Positions 56,738 to 64,000 of a stretch of DNA of 64,000 nucleotides are shown piece by piece; position 1 is the stretch's first letter; each line of letters begins with the position of its first letter. The notes beneath the pieces were generated by a model. That model was not told the origin of the DNA and searched no databases. It saw only the letters and a list, made by a program, of their open reading frames with translations. The position numbers were made by a program, and so were the translations under genes. The DNA lies in NCBI RefSeq assembly GCF_012034175.1, contig NZ_JAATEJ010000013.1:124001-188000 (forward strand), read 5' to 3'. Source of the stretch: Actinacidiphila epipremni (lineage in GTDB: Bacteria; Actinomycetota; Actinomycetes; Streptomycetales; Streptomycetaceae).

Positions 56738-59185
56738 ATGGCCCGCCGCACGACGAAGACCCCGCCGCCCGACGACGGTTTCGAGGAGCGCATCCTCGAC
56801 ATCGACGTCGTGGACGAGATGCAGGCGTCGTATCTTGAGTACGCCTACTCGGTCATCTATGCGCGTGCCCTGCCGGACGCCCGGGACGGCATGAAGCCGG
56901 TGCACCGCCGCATCGTCTACCAGATGAACGAGATGGGCCTGCGCCCGGACCGCGGCTTCGTCAAGTGCGCCCGGGTCGTCGGCGAGGTGATGGGCAAGCT
57001 GCACCCGCACGGCGACGCGTCCATCTACGACGCCATGGTGCGTATGGCGCAGCCGTTCTCCCAGCGCCTGCCGCTGGTCGACGGGCACGGCAACTTCGGC
57101 TCGCTGGACGACATGCCGGCCGCGATGCGGTACACCGAGGCCCGGATGTCGGGCCCGGCGCAGCTGATGGTGGAGTCGATCGACGAGGACACCGTCGACT
57201 TCAACCCCAACTACGACGGCCAGGAGCAGGAGCCCGGCGTCCTGCCGGCGGCGTATCCGAACCTGCTGGTCAACGGCTCGTCCGGGATCGCGGTCGGGAT
57301 GGCGACGAACATGCCGCCGCACAACCTGGGCGAGGTCGTCGCGGCGGCCCGGCATCTGATCCGGTATCCGAACGCGGACCTGGACGCGCTGATGCGGCAC
57401 GTCCCGGGCCCCGACCTGCCCACCGGCGGCCGGATCATCGGCCTGAGCGGCATCAGGGACGCGTACGAGACCGGCCGCGGCACGTTCCGGATGCGGGCGA
57501 CGGTGCGGGTGGAGGACGTCACCGCGCGCCGCAAGGGCCTGGTGGTCACCGAACTGCCGTTCAACGTCGGGCCCGAGAAGGTCATCGCCAAGATCAAGGA
57601 CATGGTCGGCGCGAAGAAGCTCCAGGGCATCGCCGACGTCAAGGACCTCACCGACCGCGAGCACGGGCTGCGGCTGGTCATCGAGATCAAGAACGGCTTC
57701 AACCCCGAGGCCGTCCTCGAACAGCTCTACAAGCTCACGCCGATGGAGGATTCTTTCGGCATCAACAACGTGGCGCTGGTCGACGGCCAGCCGCTCACGC
57801 TGGGCCTGCGCGAGCTGCTCCAGGTCTATGTCGACCACCGCTTCGAGGTGGTGCGGCGGCGCAGCGAGTTCCGCCGCACCAAGCGGCGCGACCGGCTGCA
57901 CCTGGTGGAGGGCCTGCTGATCGCGCTGGTCGACATCGACGAGGTCATCGCGCTCATCCGCTCCAGCGACAACGCGGCGCAGGCCAAGGAGCGGCTGATC
58001 GAGCGCTTCGGCCTGTCCGACATCCAGACGCAGTACATCCTGGACACCCCGCTGCGCCGGCTGACCCGCTTCGACCGGATCGAGCTGGAGTCCGAGCGCG
58101 ACCGGCTGAACGCGGAGATCGCCGAGCTCACCCGGGTCCTGGAGTCGGACGCGGAGCTGCGCAAGATGGTGTCGGCGGAGCTGGCGGCCGTCGCCAAGCA
58201 GTACGGCACCGAGCGCCGCACGCTGCTGCTGGAGTCGGCGGACACGCCGGTGACGGCGGTGCCGCTGGAGGTCGCCGACGACCCGTGCCGGGTGCTGCTG
58301 TCCTCCACGGGGCTGCTGGCCCGCACCGCGACCGGGGACGGGGTCGGTGACGGGGGCGGCAAGCGCGCCAAGCACGACGTGATCGTCTCGGCGGTGCCGA
58401 CCACGGCCCGCGCCGACATCGGGGCGGTCACCTCGCACGGCCGGCTGCTGCGGCTGACGGTGATCGACCTGCCGATCCTGCCGGAGGCGGCCGGGCCGCT
58501 GACGCTGGCGGGGGGCGCGCCGCTGGCGGAGTTCGTGTCGCTGGAGGACGACGAGCGGGTGCTGTGCCTGACGACGCTGGACGAGTCCTCGCCCGGGCTC
58601 GCACTCGGCACCGAGCAGGGCGTGGTCAAGCGGGTGGTGCCGGACTACCCGGCGAACAAGGACGACCTGGAGGTCATCGCGCTCAAGGAGGGCGACCGGG
58701 TCGTGGGCGCGGTGGAGCTGCGCACCGGCGAGGAGGACCTGGTCTTCATCACCGACGACGCCCAGCTGCTGCGCTACCCGGCCGGCCAGGTGCGCCCGCA
58801 GGGCCGCCCGGCCGGCGGTATGGCGGGCATCAAGCTCACCGACGGGGCCAAGGTGATCTCCTTCACCGCGGTGGACCCGGCGGTCGACGCGGTGGTCTTC
58901 ACCGTGGCGCGCGGTGAGGGCACGCTGGACGGGGACGGCGAGGGCACGGCCAAGCTCACTCCGTTCGAGCAGTTCCCGCGCAAGGGCCGGGCGACCGGCG
59001 GGGTGCGCTGCCAGCGGTTCCTGCGGGGCGAGTCGGGGCTGATGCTGGCCTGGGCGGGCGCCGCGCCGGCCCGCGCGGCCACCGCGAGCGGCTCGCCCGC
59101 GGAGCTGCCGCCGAAGGACCCGCGCCGGGACGGCTCGGGCGTGCCGCTGGCCAAGGCGGTCGCGGTGGTGGCCGGCCCGGTGTGA
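56738..59185 (+). CDS. parC: DNA topoisomerase IV subunit A (ParC/GyrA-like)
   Basis: An 815-residue type IIA topoisomerase A subunit that cuts and rejoins DNA to decatenate chromosomes. The catalytic tyrosine is Y132 in AAMRYTEAR, and the quinolone region is KLHPHGDASIYDAMVR, where the usual serine is alanine as in other actinobacteria. C-terminal beta-pinwheel repeats (from about residue 530) contain GLLARTATGDG, LGTEQGVVKRVV and QLLRYPAGQVRPQGRPAGG. ATG 56738 has GAAGGAG upstream; an in-frame start at 56585 would add an unconserved lead. ParE is not in the window, so ParC rather than GyrA is judged from the genomic place. Confidence 0.92.
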   Translation: MARRTTKTPPPDDGFEERILDIDVVDEMQASYLEYAYSVIYARALPDARDGMKPVHRRIVYQMNEMGLRPDRGFVKCARVVGEVMGKLHPHGDASIYDAMVRMAQPFSQRLPLVDGHGNFGSLDDMPAAMRYTEARMSGPAQLMVESIDEDTVDFNPNYDGQEQEPGVLPAAYPNLLVNGSSGIAVGMATNMPPHNLGEVVAAARHLIRYPNADLDALMRHVPGPDLPTGGRIIGLSGIRDAYETGRGTFRMRATVRVEDVTARRKGLVVTELPFNVGPEKVIAKIKDMVGAKKLQGIADVKDLTDREHGLRLVIEIKNGFNPEAVLEQLYKLTPMEDSFGINNVALVDGQPLTLGLRELLQVYVDHRFEVVRRRSEFRRTKRRDRLHLVEGLLIALVDIDEVIALIRSSDNAAQAKERLIERFGLSDIQTQYILDTPLRRLTRFDRIELESERDRLNAEIAELTRVLESDAELRKMVSAELAAVAKQYGTERRTLLLESADTPVTAVPLEVADDPCRVLLSSTGLLARTATGDGVGDGGGKRAKHDVIVSAVPTTARADIGAVTSHGRLLRLTVIDLPILPEAAGPLTLAGGAPLAEFVSLEDDERVLCLTTLDESSPGLALGTEQGVVKRVVPDYPANKDDLEVIALKEGDRVVGAVELRTGEEDLVFITDDAQLLRYPAGQVRPQGRPAGGMAGIKLTDGAKVISFTAVDPAVDAVVFTVARGEGTLDGDGEGTAKLTPFEQFPRKGRATGGVRCQRFLRGESGLMLAWAGAAPARAATASGSPAELPPKDPRRDGSGVPLAKAVAVVAGPV

Positions 59186-59255
59186 GCGGTGGCGGCACGC
59201 GCGGTGTGAGCCGCGGCCCGCGGGGGGGGGTGCCCGGCCGGCGGGCGTGACGCTC

Positions 59256-59309
59256 TGGCGTTCTGACGGCCGGCCTGACGTCCTGACGTCCTGGCGTTCT
59301 GACGGCCGG
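59256..59309. repeat. 18-bp direct repeat with 36-bp period
   Basis: TGGCGTTCTGACGGCCGG occurs at 59256-59273 and 59292-59309; between them CCTGACGT repeats. The region lies between parC and the next gene and follows a run of nine G. Confidence 0.85.
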
Positions 59310-59359
59310 TCGGCGGGGGCCTGGCCGGCCGCGGGGCCGCCGGCGGCTAGGCTCGCCGG

Positions 59360-60271
59360 GTGAGTACGTGTACGTCCGCGTCGGCGGAGCTCGGCGAACC
59401 CGTGGGCGCCACGGCGGCCACCGCCACCACCTGGCTGCTGGTCGAGCAGCCGGGGCCGTGGGGCGCGAAGGCGCTGACGGCGAGCCATCTCGACCCGGCC
59501 GTCGGCCGGGAGCTGGACCGGCGGGCGGGCGGCACCGGGGTGCGGGTCGCGCTGATCCGCCGGCCCGGGCGGCATGCCGACCTGCACGCCTCGGCGGCCC
59601 GGCGCCGGGTGTTCGTCGCGCACACCGCGCCGGGCGACTCATGGGTGCGCACGGACACGGTCGCCGATCCGGCGGCGCTGACGGAGCTGGACTTCGCGGG
59701 GCTGGGCGCGGGCGCGCACGACGGTTTCGGCGCCGCGCACGTGGGCCCGCCGCTGGCGCTGGTGTGCACCAACGGCCGCCGGGACCGCTGCTGCGCGGTG
59801 CAGGGCCGCCCGCTCGCCGCGGCCCTGGCCGCATCCGGCGGCGCGGACGCCTGGGAGGTCACCCACCTGGGCGGACACCGCTTCGCCCCGACCATGGTCG
59901 TCCTGCCCTTCGGCTACGCCTACGGCCGGGTCGACACGCGGCTGGCCAAGGAGGTGCTGGAGGCGGCGCGCACCGGCCGGATCGTGCCGGACGGCTGCCG
60001 CGGCCGGTCGTACTGGGACCGCCCGCAGCAGGCCGCCGACCTCGCCGTACGCGCCCGCTCCGGGGAGGACCGGGAGGGCGCGCTGAACGTCGCCGGCACG
60101 ACGCAGGACGGCCCCGGCCGCTGGACGGTCCGGGTCGCCCACCTCGACGGCCGGGCCTGGGACGTCGAGGTGTCCCGTACGGCCTGCGAGCCGCCCCGCC
60201 CGGAGAGCTGCGGCGCGCCGCTCGGCACTCCGGCCCGCATGACGGCGGACCGGGTCACCCCGGCGGCCTGA
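59360..60271 (+). CDS. Sucrase/ferredoxin-like 2Fe-2S protein
   Basis: A 303-residue protein of the Suc_Fer-like family. The conserved core is LVCTNGRRDRCCAVQGRPLA with clustered cysteines, followed by HLGGHRFAPTMVVLPFG, the thioredoxin-like ferredoxin signature that holds an iron-sulfur cluster. GTG 59360 starts about 30 residues before the first conserved strand (WLLVEQPGPWGAKAL). No redox partner is encoded beside it. Function in Streptomyces is unknown. Confidence 0.9.
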   Translation: MSTCTSASAELGEPVGATAATATTWLLVEQPGPWGAKALTASHLDPAVGRELDRRAGGTGVRVALIRRPGRHADLHASAARRRVFVAHTAPGDSWVRTDTVADPAALTELDFAGLGAGAHDGFGAAHVGPPLALVCTNGRRDRCCAVQGRPLAAALAASGGADAWEVTHLGGHRFAPTMVVLPFGYAYGRVDTRLAKEVLEAARTGRIVPDGCRGRSYWDRPQQAADLAVRARSGEDREGALNVAGTTQDGPGRWTVRVAHLDGRAWDVEVSRTACEPPRPESCGAPLGTPARMTADRVTPAA

Positions 60272-60306
60272 CCGGCTCCTGGCGCAGCCCGCCGGCCGCC
60301 GGGCGG

Positions 60307-61968
60307 TCACACCGCGCCGGCCCCGGTCAGCGACCGCACCTCCGTCTCGGCGAACCGCTGCGGGTCGGCGGGCTCCGGCGAGAGCACCGTGCCGAGCCAG
60401 CCGGCGAGGAAGCCGGTCGGGATGGAGATCAGGCCCGGGTTCTCCAGCGGGAAGACATGGAAGTCCACCCCGGGGAACAGCGCGTCCGGCCGCCCCGACA
60501 CCACCGGCGAGAGCACCACCAGCAGCAGCGCGGGCACCAGCCCGCCGTAAACCGCCCACACCGACCCGCGGGTGGTGAAGCGCCGCCAGAACAGCGAGTA
60601 CAGCAGCGCCGGCAGGTTCGCCGAGGCCGCCACCGCGAAGGCCAGGCCCACCAGGAAGGCGATGTTCTGGTCCTGGGCGAGCAGGCTCAGCGCGATGGCC
60701 GCGGCCCCGATGCCCACCGCGGCGAACCGGGCGATCCGCACCTCGTCCTGCTCCATCGCGTCCTGCGGCTCGCGCCTGCCGTGCCGGCCCGAGGGGCGGC
60801 GCAGCGCGGTGTACAGGTCGTGCGCCACCGACGCCGACGAGGCCAGCGTGATGCCGGCCACCACGGCGAGGATCGTCGCGAAGGCCACCGCGCCGACGAC
60901 GGCGAACAGCACCGTCCCGCCGGTGGTGCCCGCCCCGCCGCCCAGCGCCTCGGCCAGCAGCGGCACCGCGGTGTTCCCCGCGGCGTTGGACCCGCGCACG
61001 GTGTCCGATCCGACCACGGCCGCCGCGCCGAAGCCCAGCACGATCGTCATCAGGTAGAACGCCCCGATCAGCCCGATCGCCCACACCGCCGACTGCCGTG
61101 CCGAGCGCGCGGTCGGCACGGTGAAGAAGCGCGTCAGGATGTGCGGCAGGCCCGCCGTGCCGAGCACCAGCGCCAGGCCCAGGCTGATGAAGTCCAGCCG
61201 TGACGTCCAGCCCCCGCCGTATTTCAGGCCGGGCGCCAGGAACGCGTCCCCGTGCCCGCTGCCGCCGGCCGCGGACCGCAGCAGGTCGTCGACGTTGCCG
61301 TGGAAGCGCCACAGCACCATCACCGTCAGCAGGATCGTGCCGCCCATCAGCAGCACCGTCTTGACGATCTGGATCCAGGTGGTGGCCCGCATCCCGCCGA
61401 AGGTCACATAGAAGACCATCAGCGCGCCGACGCCGATCACCGCCCAGGTGCGCGCCGCCGTGCTCTCCCCGCCGAGCAGCAGCCCGACCAGGCTGCCGGC
61501 GCCGACCATCTGCGCCACCAGGTACAGCACCGACACCACGACCGACGACGTCCCCGCCGCGATCCGCACCGGCCGCTGCCGCATCCTGGCCGACAGCACG
61601 TCCGCCAGGGTGTAGCGCCCGCAGTTGCGCACCAGCTCGGCCACCAGCATGAGCACCACGAGCCAGGCGACCAGGAAGCCCACCGAATACAGCAGCCCGT
61701 CGTAGCCGTACAGCGCGATCAGCCCCGAGATGCCGAGGAAGGACGCCGCCGACATGTAGTCGCCGGAGATGGCGAAGCCGTTCTCCATCGGGCTGAACAT
61801 CCGCCCGCCGGCGAAGAACTCCACCGACGAGCTGCGCCGCCGCCCCGCCCACGCGGTGATCACCAGTGTCACCGTCACGAACACCGTGAACAGCACCACG
61901 GCCAGGCCCTGGTGCTCCCCCGCCGAATCCGCCAGATACACCCCCGCCGCCATCCGCCCGCCGCTCAC
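60307..61968 (-). CDS. Sodium:solute symporter, acetate (ActP) type
   Basis: A 553-residue membrane protein with about 13 hydrophobic segments. Family signatures are SSSVEFFAGGRMFSPMENG (first loop), FLGISGLIALYGYDG and GTAGLPHILTRFFTVPTAR, typical of the monocarboxylate/acetate branch of the SSS family. GTG 61968 overlaps the DUF485 stop as GTGA; an ATG 15 bases further in is an alternative. DUF485 plus ActP-type symporter is the classic acetate-uptake pair. The substrate is probably acetate or a short-chain acid, co-transported with sodium. Confidence 0.92.
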   Translation of the reverse strand: MSGGRMAAGVYLADSAGEHQGLAVVLFTVFVTVTLVITAWAGRRRSSSVEFFAGGRMFSPMENGFAISGDYMSAASFLGISGLIALYGYDGLLYSVGFLVAWLVVLMLVAELVRNCGRYTLADVLSARMRQRPVRIAAGTSSVVVSVLYLVAQMVGAGSLVGLLLGGESTAARTWAVIGVGALMVFYVTFGGMRATTWIQIVKTVLLMGGTILLTVMVLWRFHGNVDDLLRSAAGGSGHGDAFLAPGLKYGGGWTSRLDFISLGLALVLGTAGLPHILTRFFTVPTARSARQSAVWAIGLIGAFYLMTIVLGFGAAAVVGSDTVRGSNAAGNTAVPLLAEALGGGAGTTGGTVLFAVVGAVAFATILAVVAGITLASSASVAHDLYTALRRPSGRHGRREPQDAMEQDEVRIARFAAVGIGAAAIALSLLAQDQNIAFLVGLAFAVAASANLPALLYSLFWRRFTTRGSVWAVYGGLVPALLLVVLSPVVSGRPDALFPGVDFHVFPLENPGLISIPTGFLAGWLGTVLSPEPADPQRFAETEVRSLTGAGAV

Positions 61969-62444
61969 CGCACCCGCTCCTGTCCGGTCCTGGTCGCCAG
62001 CGTCCACCGCAGGTCCAGGGCCGCCTGGTCCCTGCGCAGCCTGGCGTGCCGGGCGTAGGCCCAGGTCAGCAGGAACGTCGTGGCGAACTGCGCCAGCCCG
62101 GCCACCATCGCCACATTGACCTGCCCGGCGACCCGGCGGCCCATCAGCCCCGGCGCCGTGGTGGCCATCACGACGTAGAGCAGATACCAGGTCACGAATG
62201 CCGCGGCCATCGGGAACGCGAACCCCCGATACCGCTGCCGCACTTCCCGGAACGCGGCGCTCAGCTGCACCTCCTCATAGATAGCCCCCCGGTCCCCCGT
62301 TGTCCCCGCGGCAGCCGGCGCCCTCTCCTCAGGGGGCGCCGCGGGCACCGTCTGGCCGGGCAGCCAGAGCCCCGCGGCTCCGGCATCCCGCCATGGGTCG
62401 TCCACGCGCAGCGCCAAAGGGTCGCCGCCGTCGTGCTTGTCCAC
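61965..62444 (-). CDS. DUF485 membrane protein
   Basis: A 159-residue protein. The first 80 residues are hydrophilic; then two membrane segments (FPMAAAFVTWYLLYVVMATTA and VAMVAGLAQFATTFLLTWAY) joined by a loop with GRRVAGQVN form the DUF485 domain. GTG 62444 has AAGGAG with good spacing; a start at 62486 is possible but less supported. DUF485 proteins accompany ActP-type symporters and are thought to help assembly. Confidence 0.9.
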   Translation of the reverse strand: MDKHDGGDPLALRVDDPWRDAGAAGLWLPGQTVPAAPPEERAPAAAGTTGDRGAIYEEVQLSAAFREVRQRYRGFAFPMAAAFVTWYLLYVVMATTAPGLMGRRVAGQVNVAMVAGLAQFATTFLLTWAYARHARLRRDQAALDLRWTLATRTGQERVR

Positions 62445-62538
62445 CGAACTCTCCTTGCTCCACGGCCAGATGAACCGTGTGCTCAATCATGGACAGAGCG
62501 GGAAGATCACGGACGACTATCGCGAAACGTTCAGCACA

Positions 62539-63261
62539 TCAGGTGATCCCGTGGCGGTAGGCGTATCCGACCGCCTGCGCCCGGTCGCGCACCCCGGTCT
62601 TCGCGAAGAGGTTGTTGATATGCGTCTTCACCGTGGCCATGCTCACGTGCAGCCGCCCGGCGATCTCGGTGTTGGACAGCCCCGCGGCCACCAGCGCCAG
62701 CACTTCCGCCTCCCGGACCGTCAACCCGTCGGGCAGCTCCGGCGTGTCGCGCTGACGGCGCCCCGCTCCCCGCCTCCCCCGCACCCCTTCAGCACCCTCA
62801 GCCCCGTAAGCCTCCCTCGCCCCTTTCACCTCCTCCGCCTCCCGTGCCGTCAGCTTCTCCAGCACCCGGGCCTGCAGCGCCGGCGACAGCCCGGCCTTGC
62901 CGTCGGTGACATCCGCGATCACCCGGGCGATCTCGTCCCCTCCGGCGTCCTTGGTCAGATAGCCGCGCGCCCCCGCCCGCAGCGCCGGGAACAGCGAATC
63001 GTCGTCGTCGTACGTCGTGAGCACCACCACCTGCGTCCCCGGATGCTCGGCCCTGATCCGCCGGGTCGCCTCCACCCCGTCGCACCGCGGCATGCGCAGG
63101 TCCATCAGCACCACGTCCGGCCCGCGCTCGGCGACCAGCCGCACCGCCTCCTCCCCGTCCGCCGCCGCGCCCACCACCTCGATACCGGGCAGCAGCCCGA
63201 GCAGCATCACGATCCCCTCGCGCACGACCGTCTGGTCGTCCGCGACCACCACCCGCCTCAT
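62539..63261 (-). CDS. NarL/LuxR-type response regulator
   Basis: A 240-residue regulator with receiver (DD pocket at residues 8-9, phospho-acceptor D54 in VLMDLRMP, switch and lysine in YLTKDAGG) and a C-terminal LuxR helix-turn-helix (LTVREAEVLALVAAGLSNTEIAGRLHVSMATVKTHINNL). A charged linker rich in EGVRGRRGAGRR joins them. ATG 63261 overlaps the kinase stop as ATGA. It probably controls unlinked or nearby genes such as the symporter operon, by position only. Confidence 0.93.
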   Translation of the reverse strand: MRRVVVADDQTVVREGIVMLLGLLPGIEVVGAAADGEEAVRLVAERGPDVVLMDLRMPRCDGVEATRRIRAEHPGTQVVVLTTYDDDDSLFPALRAGARGYLTKDAGGDEIARVIADVTDGKAGLSPALQARVLEKLTAREAEEVKGAREAYGAEGAEGVRGRRGAGRRQRDTPELPDGLTVREAEVLALVAAGLSNTEIAGRLHVSMATVKTHINNLFAKTGVRDRAQAVGYAYRHGIT

Positions 63262-64000
63262 GCGGGCACCCGCAAGCGCACCACGAATCCCTCCTCCGCC
63301 GGCCCGGCGTCCAGTGCGCCGCCCAGCAGTTCGGCGCGCTCCCGCATCCCCACAAGACCGTAGCCGGAGCCGGTGGACCCCAGAGAGTTATCCACAGGCG
63401 CCTTGCCGCCGTAGTCCCGGAACTCCAGCTCCACCTCCTGCGGCCGGTACTCCAGCCGCAGCTCCACCCGTGCTCCCGGCGCGTGCTTGCGCACATTGGT
63501 CATGGCCTCCTGCGCCACCCGCCGCACCGCGAGCCCGGCCTCCGCCGGCAGCCCGCGCGACGGGCCCGCCACCACCAGCCGGGCGCCCTCGGCCGACACC
63601 AGCTCCCGCAGGAAGTCCTCGACCGGCGACATGTCGCCGCGCAGCGCCGACAGCGCCTGCCGGGTCTCGGCCAGCCCCTCGCGGGCCATCCGGCGCGCCG
63701 CCACGACCCTTTCCAGCACCACCTCCCGGTCCGCGCCCCGCTCGATCAGCAGCCGGGCCGCCTCCAGATGCACGGTCTGCGCCGACAGGCTGTGCGCCAG
63801 CACGTCATGGATCTCCCGGGCGATCCGCGCCCGCTCGTCCAGCGCGGCGGTCTCCGCCTCCGCCTTGAGCGCCGCCCGCTCCTGCGCGTGCAGCCGCTGC
63901 GCCTGGCCGCGCGCCTCCGCGTCCAGCCGCGCGGTGTAGCCCAGCAGGCACAGGCCCGCGACCGTCAGCAGCGACACCAGCCAGCCGTCCGAGCGGCCCA
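63258..64000 (-). CDS. NarL-type sensor histidine kinase (partial, cut by the window edge)
   Basis: At least 247 C-terminal residues of a histidine kinase. A membrane segment (LLTVAGLCLLGYT) is followed by a coiled helix (AQRLHAQERAALKAEAETAALDERARI), the HisKA_3 dimerisation site with the phospho-histidine in AREIHDVLAHSL, and a HATPase domain with NVRKHAPGARVEL and GSGYGLVGMRERAELLGG. The N-terminus lies beyond position 64000. It is coupled to the response regulator by a four-base overlap. Confidence 0.92.
   Translation of the reverse strand, partial: GRSDGWLVSLLTVAGLCLLGYTARLDAEARGQAQRLHAQERAALKAEAETAALDERARIAREIHDVLAHSLSAQTVHLEAARLLIERGADREVVLERVVAARRMAREGLAETRQALSALRGDMSPVEDFLRELVSAEGARLVVAGPSRGLPAEAGLAVRRVAQEAMTNVRKHAPGARVELRLEYRPQEVELEFRDYGGKAPVDNSLGSTGSGYGLVGMRERAELLGGALDAGPAEEGFVVRLRVPA

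Noticed and set aside
57000..57060. Quinolone-resistance change (alanine in place of serine) in the parC gene
   Set aside because: Alanine at this place is normal in actinobacterial type IIA enzymes, so it does not indicate acquired resistance.
1..64000. Antibiotic gene cluster, prophage or CRISPR
   Set aside because: No polyketide or peptide synthetase, integrase, capsid, cas gene or regular spacer array was seen.

Overview
The window looks like chromosomal DNA from a Streptomyces-type actinomycete. GC is very high (about 70 percent or more), GTG starts are common, many genes overlap by 1 to 4 bases, and several genes are typical of the genus: the cutRS two-component pair, the cell-division gene sepH, a DasR-type dre site in front of ptsH, actinobacterial small proteins of the DUF3710, DUF4193 and DUF5998 kinds, and a parC-type topoisomerase gene. 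No tRNA, rRNA, CRISPR array, integrase or intact insertion sequence was seen.

Left core, about 1-17,670. An FtsX-type ABC permease is cut by the left edge. Next come a PaaI-like thioesterase, dUTPase and DUF3710 run in which adjacent genes overlap, a DUF3093 membrane protein, an EcsC-like protein with a DUF4193 zinc protein, cutRS, a tiny conserved-looking ORF, ferrochelatase with an inositol-monophosphatase-like gene, an MFS exporter overlapping an FAD-linked sugar-lactone oxidase, sepH, a 201-bp tandem-repeat array, a mercaptopyruvate-type sulfurtransferase and a two-domain VOC protein.

Carbohydrate island, about 17,680-46,670. This block interrupts the housekeeping genes. It holds three regulators (a ROK repressor, a ROK protein fused to an IS630-transposase-like N-terminus, and an IclR protein). 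Catabolic genes are two Gfo/Idh/MocA oxidoreductases, a sugar isomerase of the TIM-barrel type, a ThuA-like protein, a mannonate-dehydratase-type enolase-superfamily enzyme and an NAD-dependent epimerase/dehydrogenase. An ABC sugar importer lacks its own ATPase. Two intracellular GH38 alpha-mannosidase paralogues, a secreted GH3 enzyme and a secreted double beta-helix enzyme complete it. A plausible reading is that secreted enzymes trim a plant or fungal glycan, the importer takes up oligosaccharides, GH38 enzymes cleave them, and oxidoreductase, isomerase and dehydratase steps handle an oxidised sugar. The substrate is not readable from sequence alone. Two divergently read promoters flanking iclR share the same -35, spacer, -10 and downstream box, and a TTGACTTAT-type motif recurs at two other island promoters.

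Right core, about 46,730-64,000. Thymidine kinase, an alkaline-phosphatase-superfamily enzyme and DUF5998 are followed by a GNAT plus acyl-CoA-synthetase fusion (Pat-like lysine acetyltransferase), ptsH with its dre site, a GntR regulator, an M16 peptidase pair, parC, a sucrase/ferredoxin-like protein, an acetate-type sodium symporter with its DUF485 partner, and a NarL-type two-component system whose kinase is cut by the right edge.

The most interesting signals are the transposase-ROK fusion coupled to a divergent GH38 gene, and the duplicated promoter-operator module around iclR.
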